64,000 nucleotides of DNA from positions 377,001-441,000 of the forward strand of contig NZ_CP059692.1 in the NCBI RefSeq assembly GCF_014058705.1, given 5' to 3'. The position numbers and the translations under genes were made by a program. Below, one piece after another: positions 10,095 through 19,509 of this stretch; positions within the stretch are counted from its first letter, which is position 1; each line of letters starts with the position of its first letter. The DNA is from Aureimonas mangrovi. Lineage in GTDB: Bacteria > Pseudomonadota > Alphaproteobacteria > Rhizobiales > Rhizobiaceae. Under the pieces are notes generated by a model that made no database searches, was not told where the DNA came from, and saw nothing but the letters and a program-made list of their open reading frames with translations.

Positions 10095-10316
10095 TGCCGT
10101 AGGGGCCTTGCCAAGGCAGAAGCCTCGGCGCACCCCTCGAAGGCCGCGACCCAGCGTGACGGGTCTTCGAGCTGAGGCGAGAAGCAGGGAGTTCGGACGG
10201 CCGCTAAGCGGCCGGATCGCAGCGCGCGACAGAGGCGCGGCGATCACATCGCAGGCCATCCACTCGGCGCTGGCTTTCCTCTGCTTGACTCTAGCCCGCC
10301 GCTCTGGAATCCATAA

Positions 10317-10331
10317 GAACATATCAGGAAC
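10317..10331 (+). promoter_or_regulatory. LexA (SOS) box of imuA-imuB-dnaE2
   Basis: GAAC-ATATCAG-GAAC is a perfect copy of the alphaproteobacterial LexA site (GTTC-N7-GTTC on the other strand). It lies 61 bases upstream of the imuA ATG, the position seen for DNA-damage-induced imuABC operons in this class. Confidence 0.85.
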
Positions 10332-10392
10332 ATTCGTCCCGTGAGACGGATTGGACGGCCGGGCGCCATGCGCTTCGGCCGATGGGTGTCTT

Positions 10393-11340
10393 ATGGCTTT
10401 TTTCGATGCTCGGCAGGAGCATGAGATTTCGGAAGAAGGGCCTGGCAACGACGCCCGGCCTTCCGTTGTCGCCGCCAGACTGGAGCGGCTGCGCCTCGCG
10501 ATCGCCCGGATCGAGGATCGCGGCGATCCATCGGGGCGGGGTCGTGGAGTGAACCGGGCCGGGGCGCAATCCGCCCGCAAAGTGCCCGATCTCCTCTCCC
10601 TTGGTCATGCGCGTCTCGACGCCTGTCTGTCGGGCGGGCTCTCGCGGGCGGGGTTGACCGAGATCCGGGTGCGCGAGACGCGCGAAAGCGGAGCCGCGAC
10701 GGGACTTTGCCTGGCGCTCGCCGTGCTTCTGGGCGCCGAACGCCGCCATCCGCTCCTGTGGATCGGCCAGGGCAACGGCTTTGCCGAGGCGGGAAGCGCC
10801 TGCCGCGCGGGTGTCGCCGGGTTCGGCCTCGACCCCCGCGCGCTGGTGACGGTCTGCGCGCGCCGGACGCAGGATGCCGTATGGGCCGGCGAGGAAGCCG
10901 CGCGTTCGGGTGCCCCCTCGCTCACGGTCCTGGAGATTCGCGGCAATCCGAAGCTCCTGTCGCTGGAGGGCACGCGGCGCCTGCATCTGCGGGCGCGCGA
11001 AAGCGGACGGCCCTTCATCCTCCTGCGCCAGAGCGCGTCGGCCGAGACGACGACCGCCCCCGTGCGCATCTGCGTCCTGCCCCATCCGGCTGCGCCCGTG
11101 CGCGCGATAGCCGGCCAGAACAGGCTGATCGGCGCGCCGGTCTTTCGCCTGCGCGTGGAGAAGGCGCCGGGCGGGCGCAGCGGTGAATTCCTTCTGGAGT
11201 GGAACGTCCATGACAAGCGATTCGACATCTTCGCCGCGTCCCGTGCCGCAGCGCTTCCTCGCCCTGTGGCTGCCCTTCCTTTCGACCGACCGGTTGCGGC
11301 GGGCCGAACTCGGCCCGGCCTGGCGATCGGACGCGCCTGA
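10393..11340 (+). CDS. imuA: ImuA, SOS mutasome accessory protein (RecA-like fold)
   Basis: A 315-residue protein of the ImuA group, a degenerate RecA/SulA relative that associates with ImuB and DnaE2 in translesion synthesis. The core contains ARLDACLSGGLSRAGLTEIR at about 80-99, where RecA has its Walker region, and the ImuA-like tail FLLEWNVHDKRF is present. ATG 10393 is chosen over the longer upstream frame because it starts the family-like sequence. Its 3' end overlaps imuB by 131 bases, an unusually long overlap that implies coupled translation. Expression should be controlled by LexA through the upstream box. Confidence 0.85.
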   Translation: MAFFDARQEHEISEEGPGNDARPSVVAARLERLRLAIARIEDRGDPSGRGRGVNRAGAQSARKVPDLLSLGHARLDACLSGGLSRAGLTEIRVRETRESGAATGLCLALAVLLGAERRHPLLWIGQGNGFAEAGSACRAGVAGFGLDPRALVTVCARRTQDAVWAGEEAARSGAPSLTVLEIRGNPKLLSLEGTRRLHLRARESGRPFILLRQSASAETTTAPVRICVLPHPAAPVRAIAGQNRLIGAPVFRLRVEKAPGGRSGEFLLEWNVHDKRFDIFAASRAAALPRPVAALPFDRPVAAGRTRPGLAIGRA

Positions 11341-12904
11341 GGGGCGGGCGCGACACGTTCTCGCGCAACCTGCCTTCTCCTTCGCCGAGGTACCCGGCAG
11401 CGCCCATCGCGCGCGCGGGGCGGTGACATCGTCGCCGGTCGCGGCCGGCGGCAACGGCCCCGCACCGCTCGTGCTCTTCGAGAAGGTGGAGGGCGCGCTT
11501 CGCCTCTGCGCGCTCTGCGAAAGCGCGCAGGCGCTCGGCCTGTCTCCCGGCCTTGGGCTCGCGGAGGCACGCGCCCGGTTTCCAGGTCTTGACGCGCGTC
11601 CTGCCGACGAGGGCGCGCTGGCGCGGCTTCTGGACGATCTCGCCTGCTGGTGCGAGCGCTGGACGCCGCTGGTGGCGTTCGACGGGCCCGACGGGCTGAT
11701 CCTCGACATTTCCGGCTGTGCGCATCTGTTCGGTGGCGAAGCGGCCATGCTGACCGACATCGTGCGGCGCCTTCGCGCGCAGGGGATCGCCGGGCAGGCC
11801 GCGGTCGCCGCCCATGCGGCCACGGCCCGCGCCCTCGCGCGCCATGCGCCCGGCACGGTGCTGGCCGCCGGCGCTGCGGTGGACGCGCTTTCGCCTCTGC
11901 CGGCTGCGGCGCTCGGGCCCGAGCCGCGCACCGCCGCCCTCCTGTCTCGACTCGGCCTGAAGCGCGTCGGCGACGTCCTCGCGCTGCCGCGCGCCGGTGC
12001 CGCGCGTCGCTTCGGGCCGGATTTCATGCGGCGGCTGGACGAGGCGACCGGGCGCGCGAGAAGCCCGATCGGCCCGCGGCGGCCGGTGCCGCTCATCCTT
12101 CACGAGCAGCGCCTGTTCGAGCCTGTCTCGCGCCAGGAGGACATCCTGCGGATCGCCGAAGTGCTGGCCGCCCGCGTCGCAGGCGACCTCGAGCGGCGCG
12201 GCGAAGGCGCCCGGCGCCTGGAACTCGCTTTGTTCCGTGTCGACGGGGCGGTCGAACGCATCGACGTCGCCTTGTCGCGCCCGGCGCGAAACCCGGCCCG
12301 CCTGTCGCGCCTTTTCAAGGAACGCCTGACGGCGGGCGGCGAGGAGCGCGACGCAGGCTTCGGCTACGATCTCGTGCGGCTCTGCGTCCTCGTCGCCGAT
12401 CCGCTGGACGAGACGCAGGCAACGTTCGCCGAGGCGTCGGGCGAGCGCCGCGAGCCGGTTGAGGCGCTGATCGACCGGCTGAGCGCGCGCCTCGGGGAGG
12501 TTGCCGTCCACGGCCTCGACGCAGTGGAAAGCCACCGGCCCGAACGCGCGCAGATCCGTCGTCCGGGAATGGGCGGAGAGTGCGCTGCGCGGGCGCTCCT
12601 GCCCGAGGCGCAGATCGCCCCGCGGCCCCTGCGGCTTCTCGCCCCGCCCGAGCCGGTGGAGACGACGGCCGAGGTGCCCGAGGGCGCGCCGGCGCTCTTT
12701 CGCTGGCGCCGTGCGCTGCACAGGGTGTGCCGCGTCGAGGGCCCGGAGCGCATCGCGCCCGAATGGTGGCGCACTGATGCCGGTGAGACGCGCGACTACT
12801 GGCGCGTGGAAGACGAGGCCGGGCGGCGCTTCTGGCTCTATCGCGAGGGTCGCTACGGCGAGGCGCGCCGGCCTGCCTGGTATCTGCATGGGCTGTTCGC
12901 CTGA
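11210..12904 (+). CDS. imuB: ImuB, catalytically inactive Y-family polymerase homologue
   Basis: A 564-residue protein related to DinB-type polymerases that acts as the hub of the mutasome, binding the beta clamp, ImuA and DnaE2. The N-terminus RFLALWLPFLSTDRLRR stands where active Y polymerases carry their metal-binding aspartates, so it should lack polymerase activity, as known for ImuB. The little-finger region and the family DISGCAHLFGGE block (about residues 167-178) are visible. ATG 11210 lies inside imuA. Its TGA overlaps the dnaE2 ATG (ATGA). Confidence 0.88.
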   Translation: MTSDSTSSPRPVPQRFLALWLPFLSTDRLRRAELGPAWRSDAPEGRARHVLAQPAFSFAEVPGSAHRARGAVTSSPVAAGGNGPAPLVLFEKVEGALRLCALCESAQALGLSPGLGLAEARARFPGLDARPADEGALARLLDDLACWCERWTPLVAFDGPDGLILDISGCAHLFGGEAAMLTDIVRRLRAQGIAGQAAVAAHAATARALARHAPGTVLAAGAAVDALSPLPAAALGPEPRTAALLSRLGLKRVGDVLALPRAGAARRFGPDFMRRLDEATGRARSPIGPRRPVPLILHEQRLFEPVSRQEDILRIAEVLAARVAGDLERRGEGARRLELALFRVDGAVERIDVALSRPARNPARLSRLFKERLTAGGEERDAGFGYDLVRLCVLVADPLDETQATFAEASGERREPVEALIDRLSARLGEVAVHGLDAVESHRPERAQIRRPGMGGECAARALLPEAQIAPRPLRLLAPPEPVETTAEVPEGAPALFRWRRALHRVCRVEGPERIAPEWWRTDAGETRDYWRVEDEAGRRFWLYREGRYGEARRPAWYLHGLFA

Positions 12905-15900
12905 TGGCCAGGGCCCGGAAACAGGGGTTCTTCCCGGCTCGGGATGGGTTTTGCGAACTCGGCGTCGCCTCGAATTTCTCGTTCCTGCGCGGCGCCTCGC
13001 ACCCGAAGGAGCTCGTCGTCGCCGCCAAGCTTCTGGGCCTTGGCGGCATCGGCCTTGCCGATCGAAACACGGTGGCCGGCGTCGTGCGCGCCTACCAGCA
13101 GGCGCGCGAGGAGGCCTATGCCTTTCGGCCCGGCGCCCGGCTCGTCTTCTGCGACGGCACCCCCGACATTCTCGCCTATCCGCGCGACCGCGAGGGCTGG
13201 GGCCGGCTCTGCCGGCTCCTGACGCTCGGCAATCTTCGCGCGCAAAAGGGAAGCTGCCTTCTTTATCTCCGCGATCTCCTGGAATGGGGCGATGGGCTCA
13301 ATCTCGCGCTGATCGCCCCCGATGCGCTGGGGGCGGTCGGGCCGGCCTTCGAAACCGCGCAGGATCTTTGCCGGCGCTCGCTCGCTCCTCTTGCCGAGCG
13401 GTTCGAGATGCGCGTGCGCCTTGCGGCCGCCGCGCGGCACGACGGGCTCGACGCGCGTCGCTTGTCGCTCGCGGCGCGGATCGCCGGGGAGGAAGGTGCG
13501 CCCCTGATGGCCACGAACGATGTGTTCTGCCATGTCGAGGGCCGCCGCCCGATGCAGGACGTCCTCACCGCCATCCGCGAGCATGTGCCGCTCGACGAAG
13601 CGGGCTTCCTTCTGTCCAGGAACGCCGAACGCCATCTGAAGCCGCTGGACGAGATGGCTTTCCTGTTCCGCGATCACCCTGATGCGTTGGACGAAAGCAG
13701 CCGCTTCTTCTTGGAGCTTTCCTTCGACCTGAAGAGCCTGAAATACGTCTACCCGGAGGAAAAGCTCAGGCTCGGCCGCACGCCGGCAGAGGAGTTGCGG
13801 CACCTTGCCTATCAGGGTGCGAAGGCGCGCTATCCGGAGGGCGTTCCGAACAAGGTGCTCGGGCAGATCGAATACGAGCTGAAGCTCATCGGGAAACTGG
13901 AATACGAGCCCTATTTCATCACGGTCCAGCGCATCGTGGAGGCAGCCCGGCGCATGGGCATCCTGTGCCAGGGCCGGGGATCTGCGGCCAATTCCACCGT
14001 CTGCTACTGCATCGGCGTGACCGAGGTTAATCCGGCGCTGGCCGACCTTCTCTTCGAGCGCTTCATCTCGGAGGACCGCGCCGAGCCTCCCGACATCGAC
14101 ATCGATTTCGAGCACGAGCGCCGGGCGGAGATCATCGAATGGATCTTCGAGGAATACGGGCGCGACTCGGCGGCTCTGGCGGCGACCGTCATCTCCTATC
14201 GCGCCCGCTCGGCCGCGCGAGAGGTCGGCAAGGCCTTCGGTCTGTCGGAGGATGCGGTCGCCGCCCTGTCCGGCTCGGTCTGGGGCTATTCCTCCTCGGA
14301 CCTCGGGGAGCGCGAGGCCCGTGCGGCGGGACTCGCCGAGGCCGACATGACGACACGCAACGTCCTCGATTTCTGCGCCGAGATCTCGGGTTTTCCGCGC
14401 CATCTGTCGCAGCATGTCGGCGGCTTCGTGCTGACGCGCGGACGCGTGGACGAGACGGTGCCGATCCTGAACTCGGCGATGGAGGGCCGCACCATCGTCG
14501 AATGGGACAAGGACGATCTCGAAGAGCTGGAAATCCTCAAGATCGACATACTCGCGCTCGGCATGCTGTCCTGCCTGAAGCGCGGCTTCGAGATGCTCGA
14601 GAAGCATTATGGACGGCGACTGTCGCTCGCGAGCGTCCCGCTGGAGGAGAAGCGGCACGAACGCGACGAGGACGGGCCAACATGGAAGATGACCCATCGG
14701 GCCGACACGCTCGGTGTCTTCCAGATCGAGAGCCGGGCGCAGATGTCGATGCTGCCCAAGATGCGGCCGAAGGTCTTCTACGACCTCGTCATCCAGGTCG
14801 CGATCGTGCGGCCTGGCCCGATCCAGGGCAACATGGTGCATCCTTATTTGAAGCGGCGCATGAAGCTGGAGCCTGTTACCTATCCCAGCGAGAAGCTCAG
14901 AAGGGTTCTGGAGCGCACGCAAGGGGTGCCGCTGTTCCAGGAACAGGCAATGCAGATCGCCATTGTGGCGGCGGGCTTCGAGCCGGCAGAAGCCGACAGA
15001 TTGCGCCGCGCCATGGCGACCTTCAAACGCTCGGGCGAGGTGGGCAGTTTCAAGACCAAGATGATCGAAGGCATGGTCGCCAACGGCTATGAACGCGATT
15101 TCGCCGAACGCTGCTTCAGCCAGATCGAGGGGTTCGGCGAGTATGGCTTTCCGGAAAGCCATGCGGCCTCCTTCGCGCTCCTCGTCTATGCCTCGTGCTG
15201 GCTGAAATGCCATTATCCGGACGTCTTCGCGGCCGCGATCCTGAACGCCCAGCCGATGGGCTTCTACGCGCCGGCCCAGCTCGTGCGGGACGCGCGCGAG
15301 CACGGTGTCGAGATGCGACCGGTCTCGGTCAACGATTCCCATTGGGACCAGACGCTAGAGCCGGCCGATTTCCAGCCTTCGCGCATCGTCGCGCGCCATC
15401 GCGAAATGGCCGGCGCGATCAAGACGCGCCATGCCGTGCGTCTCGGGTTTCGGCAGGTGAAGGGACTGCCCGAGGCCGAAATGCGGCGTATCGCCTGGAT
15501 CCGCGAGACGGGCACGCCCTTCGATTCGGTGCGCGACCTGTGGCTGCGCACCGGCGCCTCGCGGCGCACCGTCGAGCGGCTGGCCGACGCGGACGCCTTC
15601 GCCTGCCTCGGCCTGACGCGGCGCGAGGCCCTGTGGGCGGCGCGTGCGCTCGACGAGGCAGGGGCGGCCGAGCGCCTGCCGCTCTTCGATACGGCTGACC
15701 GCAAGGATCTGCAATCGGAGACCGAGGCGGTGCTGCCGCCGATGCCGTTGGGCGAGGAGGTCGTGAACGACTACCGCTTCCTGTCGCTCACGCTGCGCGC
15801 CCATCCCCTCTCATTCCTGCGCGCGGAACTGCGTCGGCGCTCCATCCTGACCTGCGCCGCATCCGCCGAAACCCCGTCCGGGCGGCGCGTCTCGGTCAGC

Positions 15901-16350
15901 GGTCTTGTCCTAATCCGGCAAAGGCCGGGCTCGGCCAAGGGCATCATCTTCATCACCGTCGAAGACGAGACCGGCATCGCCAACGTCATCGTGAAGCCGA
16001 CGGTGTTCGAACGCTTCCGCTCGCAGGTGCTCGGGGCCCGGCTGATGCGGGTTCACGGGCGGGTGCAGTCGGACCGGGGGGTCGTGCATCTCCTGGCCGA
16101 GACGATCGAGGATCTGTCGCCGCTTCTGTCGCGCATCGCCGAGGGTGGGCTCGATGGCGCGCAGACGCTTCAGCCGACCGACCACGTGAAGAGCCCGTTG
16201 CGTGCGCCGACCCCGCCGCGCGGCAGGCCGACCGTGTCGCCACGGATCACCGAGGCGGCCGCCGCGCTCGGCTCGGCGCTGGCGCGGGCCGACGAGGTCC
16301 GGCGGCCAGGCCCTTCCCCCTTCCTGCCCAAGAGCCGCGACTTCCATTGA
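12904..16350 (+). CDS. dnaE2: error-prone DNA polymerase III alpha subunit DnaE2
   Basis: A 1148-residue C-family polymerase that extends past DNA lesions during the SOS response. Order of parts: N-terminal PHP domain (FCELGVASNFSFLRGASHP at about 16-34), polymerase palm with the catalytic aspartates in PDIDIDF near residue 398, fingers, and a C-terminal OB-fold at about 992-1035 (GIIFITVEDETGIANVIVKP). Length and the coupled imuA-imuB genes distinguish it from replicative DnaE. It overlaps imuB by one base and is the last gene of the LexA-controlled operon. Confidence 0.93.
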   Translation: MARARKQGFFPARDGFCELGVASNFSFLRGASHPKELVVAAKLLGLGGIGLADRNTVAGVVRAYQQAREEAYAFRPGARLVFCDGTPDILAYPRDREGWGRLCRLLTLGNLRAQKGSCLLYLRDLLEWGDGLNLALIAPDALGAVGPAFETAQDLCRRSLAPLAERFEMRVRLAAAARHDGLDARRLSLAARIAGEEGAPLMATNDVFCHVEGRRPMQDVLTAIREHVPLDEAGFLLSRNAERHLKPLDEMAFLFRDHPDALDESSRFFLELSFDLKSLKYVYPEEKLRLGRTPAEELRHLAYQGAKARYPEGVPNKVLGQIEYELKLIGKLEYEPYFITVQRIVEAARRMGILCQGRGSAANSTVCYCIGVTEVNPALADLLFERFISEDRAEPPDIDIDFEHERRAEIIEWIFEEYGRDSAALAATVISYRARSAAREVGKAFGLSEDAVAALSGSVWGYSSSDLGEREARAAGLAEADMTTRNVLDFCAEISGFPRHLSQHVGGFVLTRGRVDETVPILNSAMEGRTIVEWDKDDLEELEILKIDILALGMLSCLKRGFEMLEKHYGRRLSLASVPLEEKRHERDEDGPTWKMTHRADTLGVFQIESRAQMSMLPKMRPKVFYDLVIQVAIVRPGPIQGNMVHPYLKRRMKLEPVTYPSEKLRRVLERTQGVPLFQEQAMQIAIVAAGFEPAEADRLRRAMATFKRSGEVGSFKTKMIEGMVANGYERDFAERCFSQIEGFGEYGFPESHAASFALLVYASCWLKCHYPDVFAAAILNAQPMGFYAPAQLVRDAREHGVEMRPVSVNDSHWDQTLEPADFQPSRIVARHREMAGAIKTRHAVRLGFRQVKGLPEAEMRRIAWIRETGTPFDSVRDLWLRTGASRRTVERLADADAFACLGLTRREALWAARALDEAGAAERLPLFDTADRKDLQSETEAVLPPMPLGEEVVNDYRFLSLTLRAHPLSFLRAELRRRSILTCAASAETPSGRRVSVSGLVLIRQRPGSAKGIIFITVEDETGIANVIVKPTVFERFRSQVLGARLMRVHGRVQSDRGVVHLLAETIEDLSPLLSRIAEGGLDGAQTLQPTDHVKSPLRAPTPPRGRPTVSPRITEAAAALGSALARADEVRRPGPSPFLPKSRDFH

Positions 16351-16475
16351 TGCGGACGGGCCATGCCGGTAAATGACGCCGCGATTGTTCCATCTGGTGT
16401 CGCACTTTCGGGCGACGGTCGCTAGAAGCCGCACTAGTCTCGCGCCAACCGAGCGAAGACGACAAGGAGACCATC

Positions 16476-17588
<1,113 letters not shown>

Positions 17589-17605
17589 TTGAAGTTCCAA
17601 GGCTT

Positions 17606-17641
17606 GATCTCCATTAAGCGTCGGTACATTTAATGGAGATC
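17606..17641 (+). promoter_or_regulatory. perfect 12-bp inverted repeat over the brnT start codon (probable BrnA operator)
   Basis: GATCTCCATTAA (17606-17617) and TTAATGGAGATC (17630-17641) are exact inverted copies with a 12-base spacer. The brnT ATG (17633-17635) lies inside the right arm. BrnA antitoxins are known to repress their own operon, so this is the likely operator. As RNA, the same arms would pair and hide the start codon. No Shine-Dalgarno sequence is seen before this ATG. Confidence 0.65.
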
Positions 17642-17914
17642 GGCTACGATCCGGCCAAGCGCCGGAAGACGCTGGACGAGCGCGGCATCGATTTCGTGGA
17701 TGCCGTGCTTGTCTTCGCCGGGGCGACGCTGACGCTTGAGGATGTGCGCTTCGACTATGGCGAAGCGCGATTTCAGACGTACGGCGTCCTTCGCGAGCGG
17801 ATCGTGATGGTCGTCTGGACGGCAAGGGGCGAAAGCCGGCACGTCATTTCGATGAGGCACTGCCATGAGCGCGAAGCCAGAAAAGTCCGAGAGCAGCTGG
17901 ATCGACCCCGATGA
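17633..17914 (+). CDS. brnT: BrnT family ribonuclease toxin
   Basis: A 93-residue toxin of the type II BrnT/BrnA system, a RelE-fold ribonuclease that inhibits translation until bound by BrnA. The start MEIGYDPAKRRKTLDERGIDF matches the family N-terminus DPxKxxxNxxKHGIxF, and the C-terminal pattern ISMRHCHEREARK retains the arginine and glutamate of the usual ISARxAxxxER motif, with Met and Cys at less conserved places. It is the first gene of the pair and overlaps brnA by 50 bases. ATG 17633 lies within a palindrome and lacks a ribosome binding site. Confidence 0.85.
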   Translation: MEIGYDPAKRRKTLDERGIDFVDAVLVFAGATLTLEDVRFDYGEARFQTYGVLRERIVMVVWTARGESRHVISMRHCHEREARKVREQLDRPR

Positions 17915-18137
17915 TGCGCCGGCATGGACAGATGAAATGTTCGAGCGTGCCGATCTCTACCACGGGGAGACGCTGATCCGGCGCGGCCGTCCAAAGGTCG
18001 AGCATCCCAAGCAGCGCGTGACGCTTCGGCTGGACGAGGACGTCGTCTCGGCCCTTCGCGCTTCCGGCCGTGGTTGGCAGACGCGTGTCAACCAGGCCCT
18101 GCGCGAGTGGATCGAGAAGGGCGCGGCAGCGCGGTGA
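17865..18137 (+). CDS. brnA: BrnA family antitoxin
   Basis: A 90-residue antitoxin that neutralises BrnT and represses the operon as a dimer. The N-terminal half (DDAPAWTDEMFERADLYHG) is the toxin-binding part. The C-terminal ribbon-helix-helix-like segment runs from about residue 57 (KQRVTLRLDEDVVSALRASG) through GWQTRVNQALREWI. ATG 17865 is inside brnT. The TGA is entered by the GTG of the next gene. Confidence 0.87.
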   Translation: MSAKPEKSESSWIDPDDAPAWTDEMFERADLYHGETLIRRGRPKVEHPKQRVTLRLDEDVVSALRASGRGWQTRVNQALREWIEKGAAAR

Positions 18138-18619
18138 CGAGCGGGGCGAATGGCGTGACGGGCGACCGAAGCAGGTGCGACGAGGATTGGCGCTGGTCAC
18201 GTTTCGGCGATCTTTCGGGCCGCGAGGTTCACGACCTCCTGAAGCTGCGCGTGGAGGTCTTCGTTGTCGAGCAGGCCTGTGCTTTTGCCGAGATCGATGG
18301 TCTCGACATCGAGGCCCTGCATCTGCGCGTCCTTTGCGAGCACACGCTCGCGGGATGCCTGCGCATCCTCGCCGACGATGACGGCGCGCCGCGTATCGGG
18401 CGCATCGTCACCTCGCCTTCTGCGCGGGGGTCGGGGCTCGGTCATCGCATGATGGAGGCCGCCGTCGCCCGCTGCACCGAACTGCATCCCGGCGAAGCCA
18501 TCGTGCTATCCGCGCAGGCCCATCTGCAGAACTTCTACGCCGCGCACGGTTTCATCCCCGCCTCCGGTGCCTATCTGGAGGACGGCATTGCCCATGTGGA
18601 CATGCGCCGGCCGGCGTGA
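18134..18619 (+). CDS. GNAT acetyltransferase, ElaA family
   Basis: A 161-residue Gcn5-related acetyltransferase. The ElaA signature LKLRVEVFVVEQACAFAEID is at about 40-59, and the acetyl-CoA loop follows as SARGSGLGHRMME. Its acceptor is unknown. GTG 18134 is chosen because it overlaps the brnA stop (GTGA); GTG 18155 is also possible, and no ATG precedes the conserved part. It is coupled to brnTA, so it may have moved with that module. Confidence 0.8.
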   Translation: MTSGANGVTGDRSRCDEDWRWSRFGDLSGREVHDLLKLRVEVFVVEQACAFAEIDGLDIEALHLRVLCEHTLAGCLRILADDDGAPRIGRIVTSPSARGSGLGHRMMEAAVARCTELHPGEAIVLSAQAHLQNFYAAHGFIPASGAYLEDGIAHVDMRRPA

Positions 18620-18651
18620 CGTCCCGATTCCGAACGAGGAGAGCGTAGCCA

Positions 18652-19488
18652 GTGGAGACCATCTCGACGTCGAAGGCGCATGGCGGAACACAGGGCGTCT
18701 ATCGCCACCGCTCGCGCACCACCGATTGCGACATGACCTTCGCGGTCTTCGTTCCAGAGCATCAAGCCGGGCAGAAACTGCCCGTCGTGTGGTTTCTTTC
18801 AGGTCTCACCTGCACGCACCAGAACGCCATGGACAAGGGTGAGTACCGCAGGGCGGCCGCGGAGCACGGGCTGATCGTCGTGCTGCCCGACACGAGCCCG
18901 CGCGGAGACCATGTGCCCGACGACAAGGACGATTGGAAGTTCGGCTCCGGTGCCGGTTTCTACGTCGACGCGACGCAGGCGCCCTACGCCGAGAACTATC
19001 GCATGTACTCCTACGTCACCGAGGAACTGCCGGCCTATCTCGCGGTCAACTTCCCGGCCGACACCGACCGCATGGCGATCATGGGCCATTCGATGGGCGG
19101 TCACGGCGCGCTGACGATCGCCCTGAAGAACCCCGAGTTCTATCGCAGCTGCTCGGCGCTCGCCCCGATCGTCAAGCCGACGGCGGCGGGCTGGTCGCGC
19201 CCTGCGCTCGACCGGTATCTCGGCCATGACGAGCGGGCGCAGCGGGCCTACGATGCCTGTCTCCTGATCGAGGACGGCAAGCGGTTTCCCGAATTCTACG
19301 TCGACCAGGGAAGCGCCGATACATTCCTCGAGGACGGGCTGAAGCCCGAGCTACTGAAAGAGGCCTGTGAAAAGGCGGGCATCCCCCTGACGCTGAACAT
19401 GCGGGAAGGGTACGACCACTCCTACAATTTCATCTCGACCTTCATGGGCGATCATCTGGCGTATCACGCCGGGCGCCTTCGAGGCTGA
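18652..19488 (+). CDS. frmB: S-formylglutathione hydrolase
   Basis: A 278-residue alpha/beta hydrolase (esterase D family) that releases formate and glutathione from the FrmA product. The nucleophile motif GHSMGGHGAL places Ser147. The conserved oxyanion-side block WFLSGLTCT is at about 47-55, and the catalytic histidine is in YDHSYNF. The start is GTG 18652 with GAGGAGAG nine bases upstream. It completes the glutathione route with frmA even though three genes separate them. Confidence 0.95.
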   Translation: METISTSKAHGGTQGVYRHRSRTTDCDMTFAVFVPEHQAGQKLPVVWFLSGLTCTHQNAMDKGEYRRAAAEHGLIVVLPDTSPRGDHVPDDKDDWKFGSGAGFYVDATQAPYAENYRMYSYVTEELPAYLAVNFPADTDRMAIMGHSMGGHGALTIALKNPEFYRSCSALAPIVKPTAAGWSRPALDRYLGHDERAQRAYDACLLIEDGKRFPEFYVDQGSADTFLEDGLKPELLKEACEKAGIPLTLNMREGYDHSYNFISTFMGDHLAYHAGRLRG

Positions 19489-19509
19489 ACGGACGGCACG
19501 GAGGCAGTC

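Noticed and set aside
10069-10344. Plus-strand open frame before imuA
   Set aside because: Arg/Pro-rich translation typical of a noncoding frame in GC-rich DNA, and it overlaps the LexA box.
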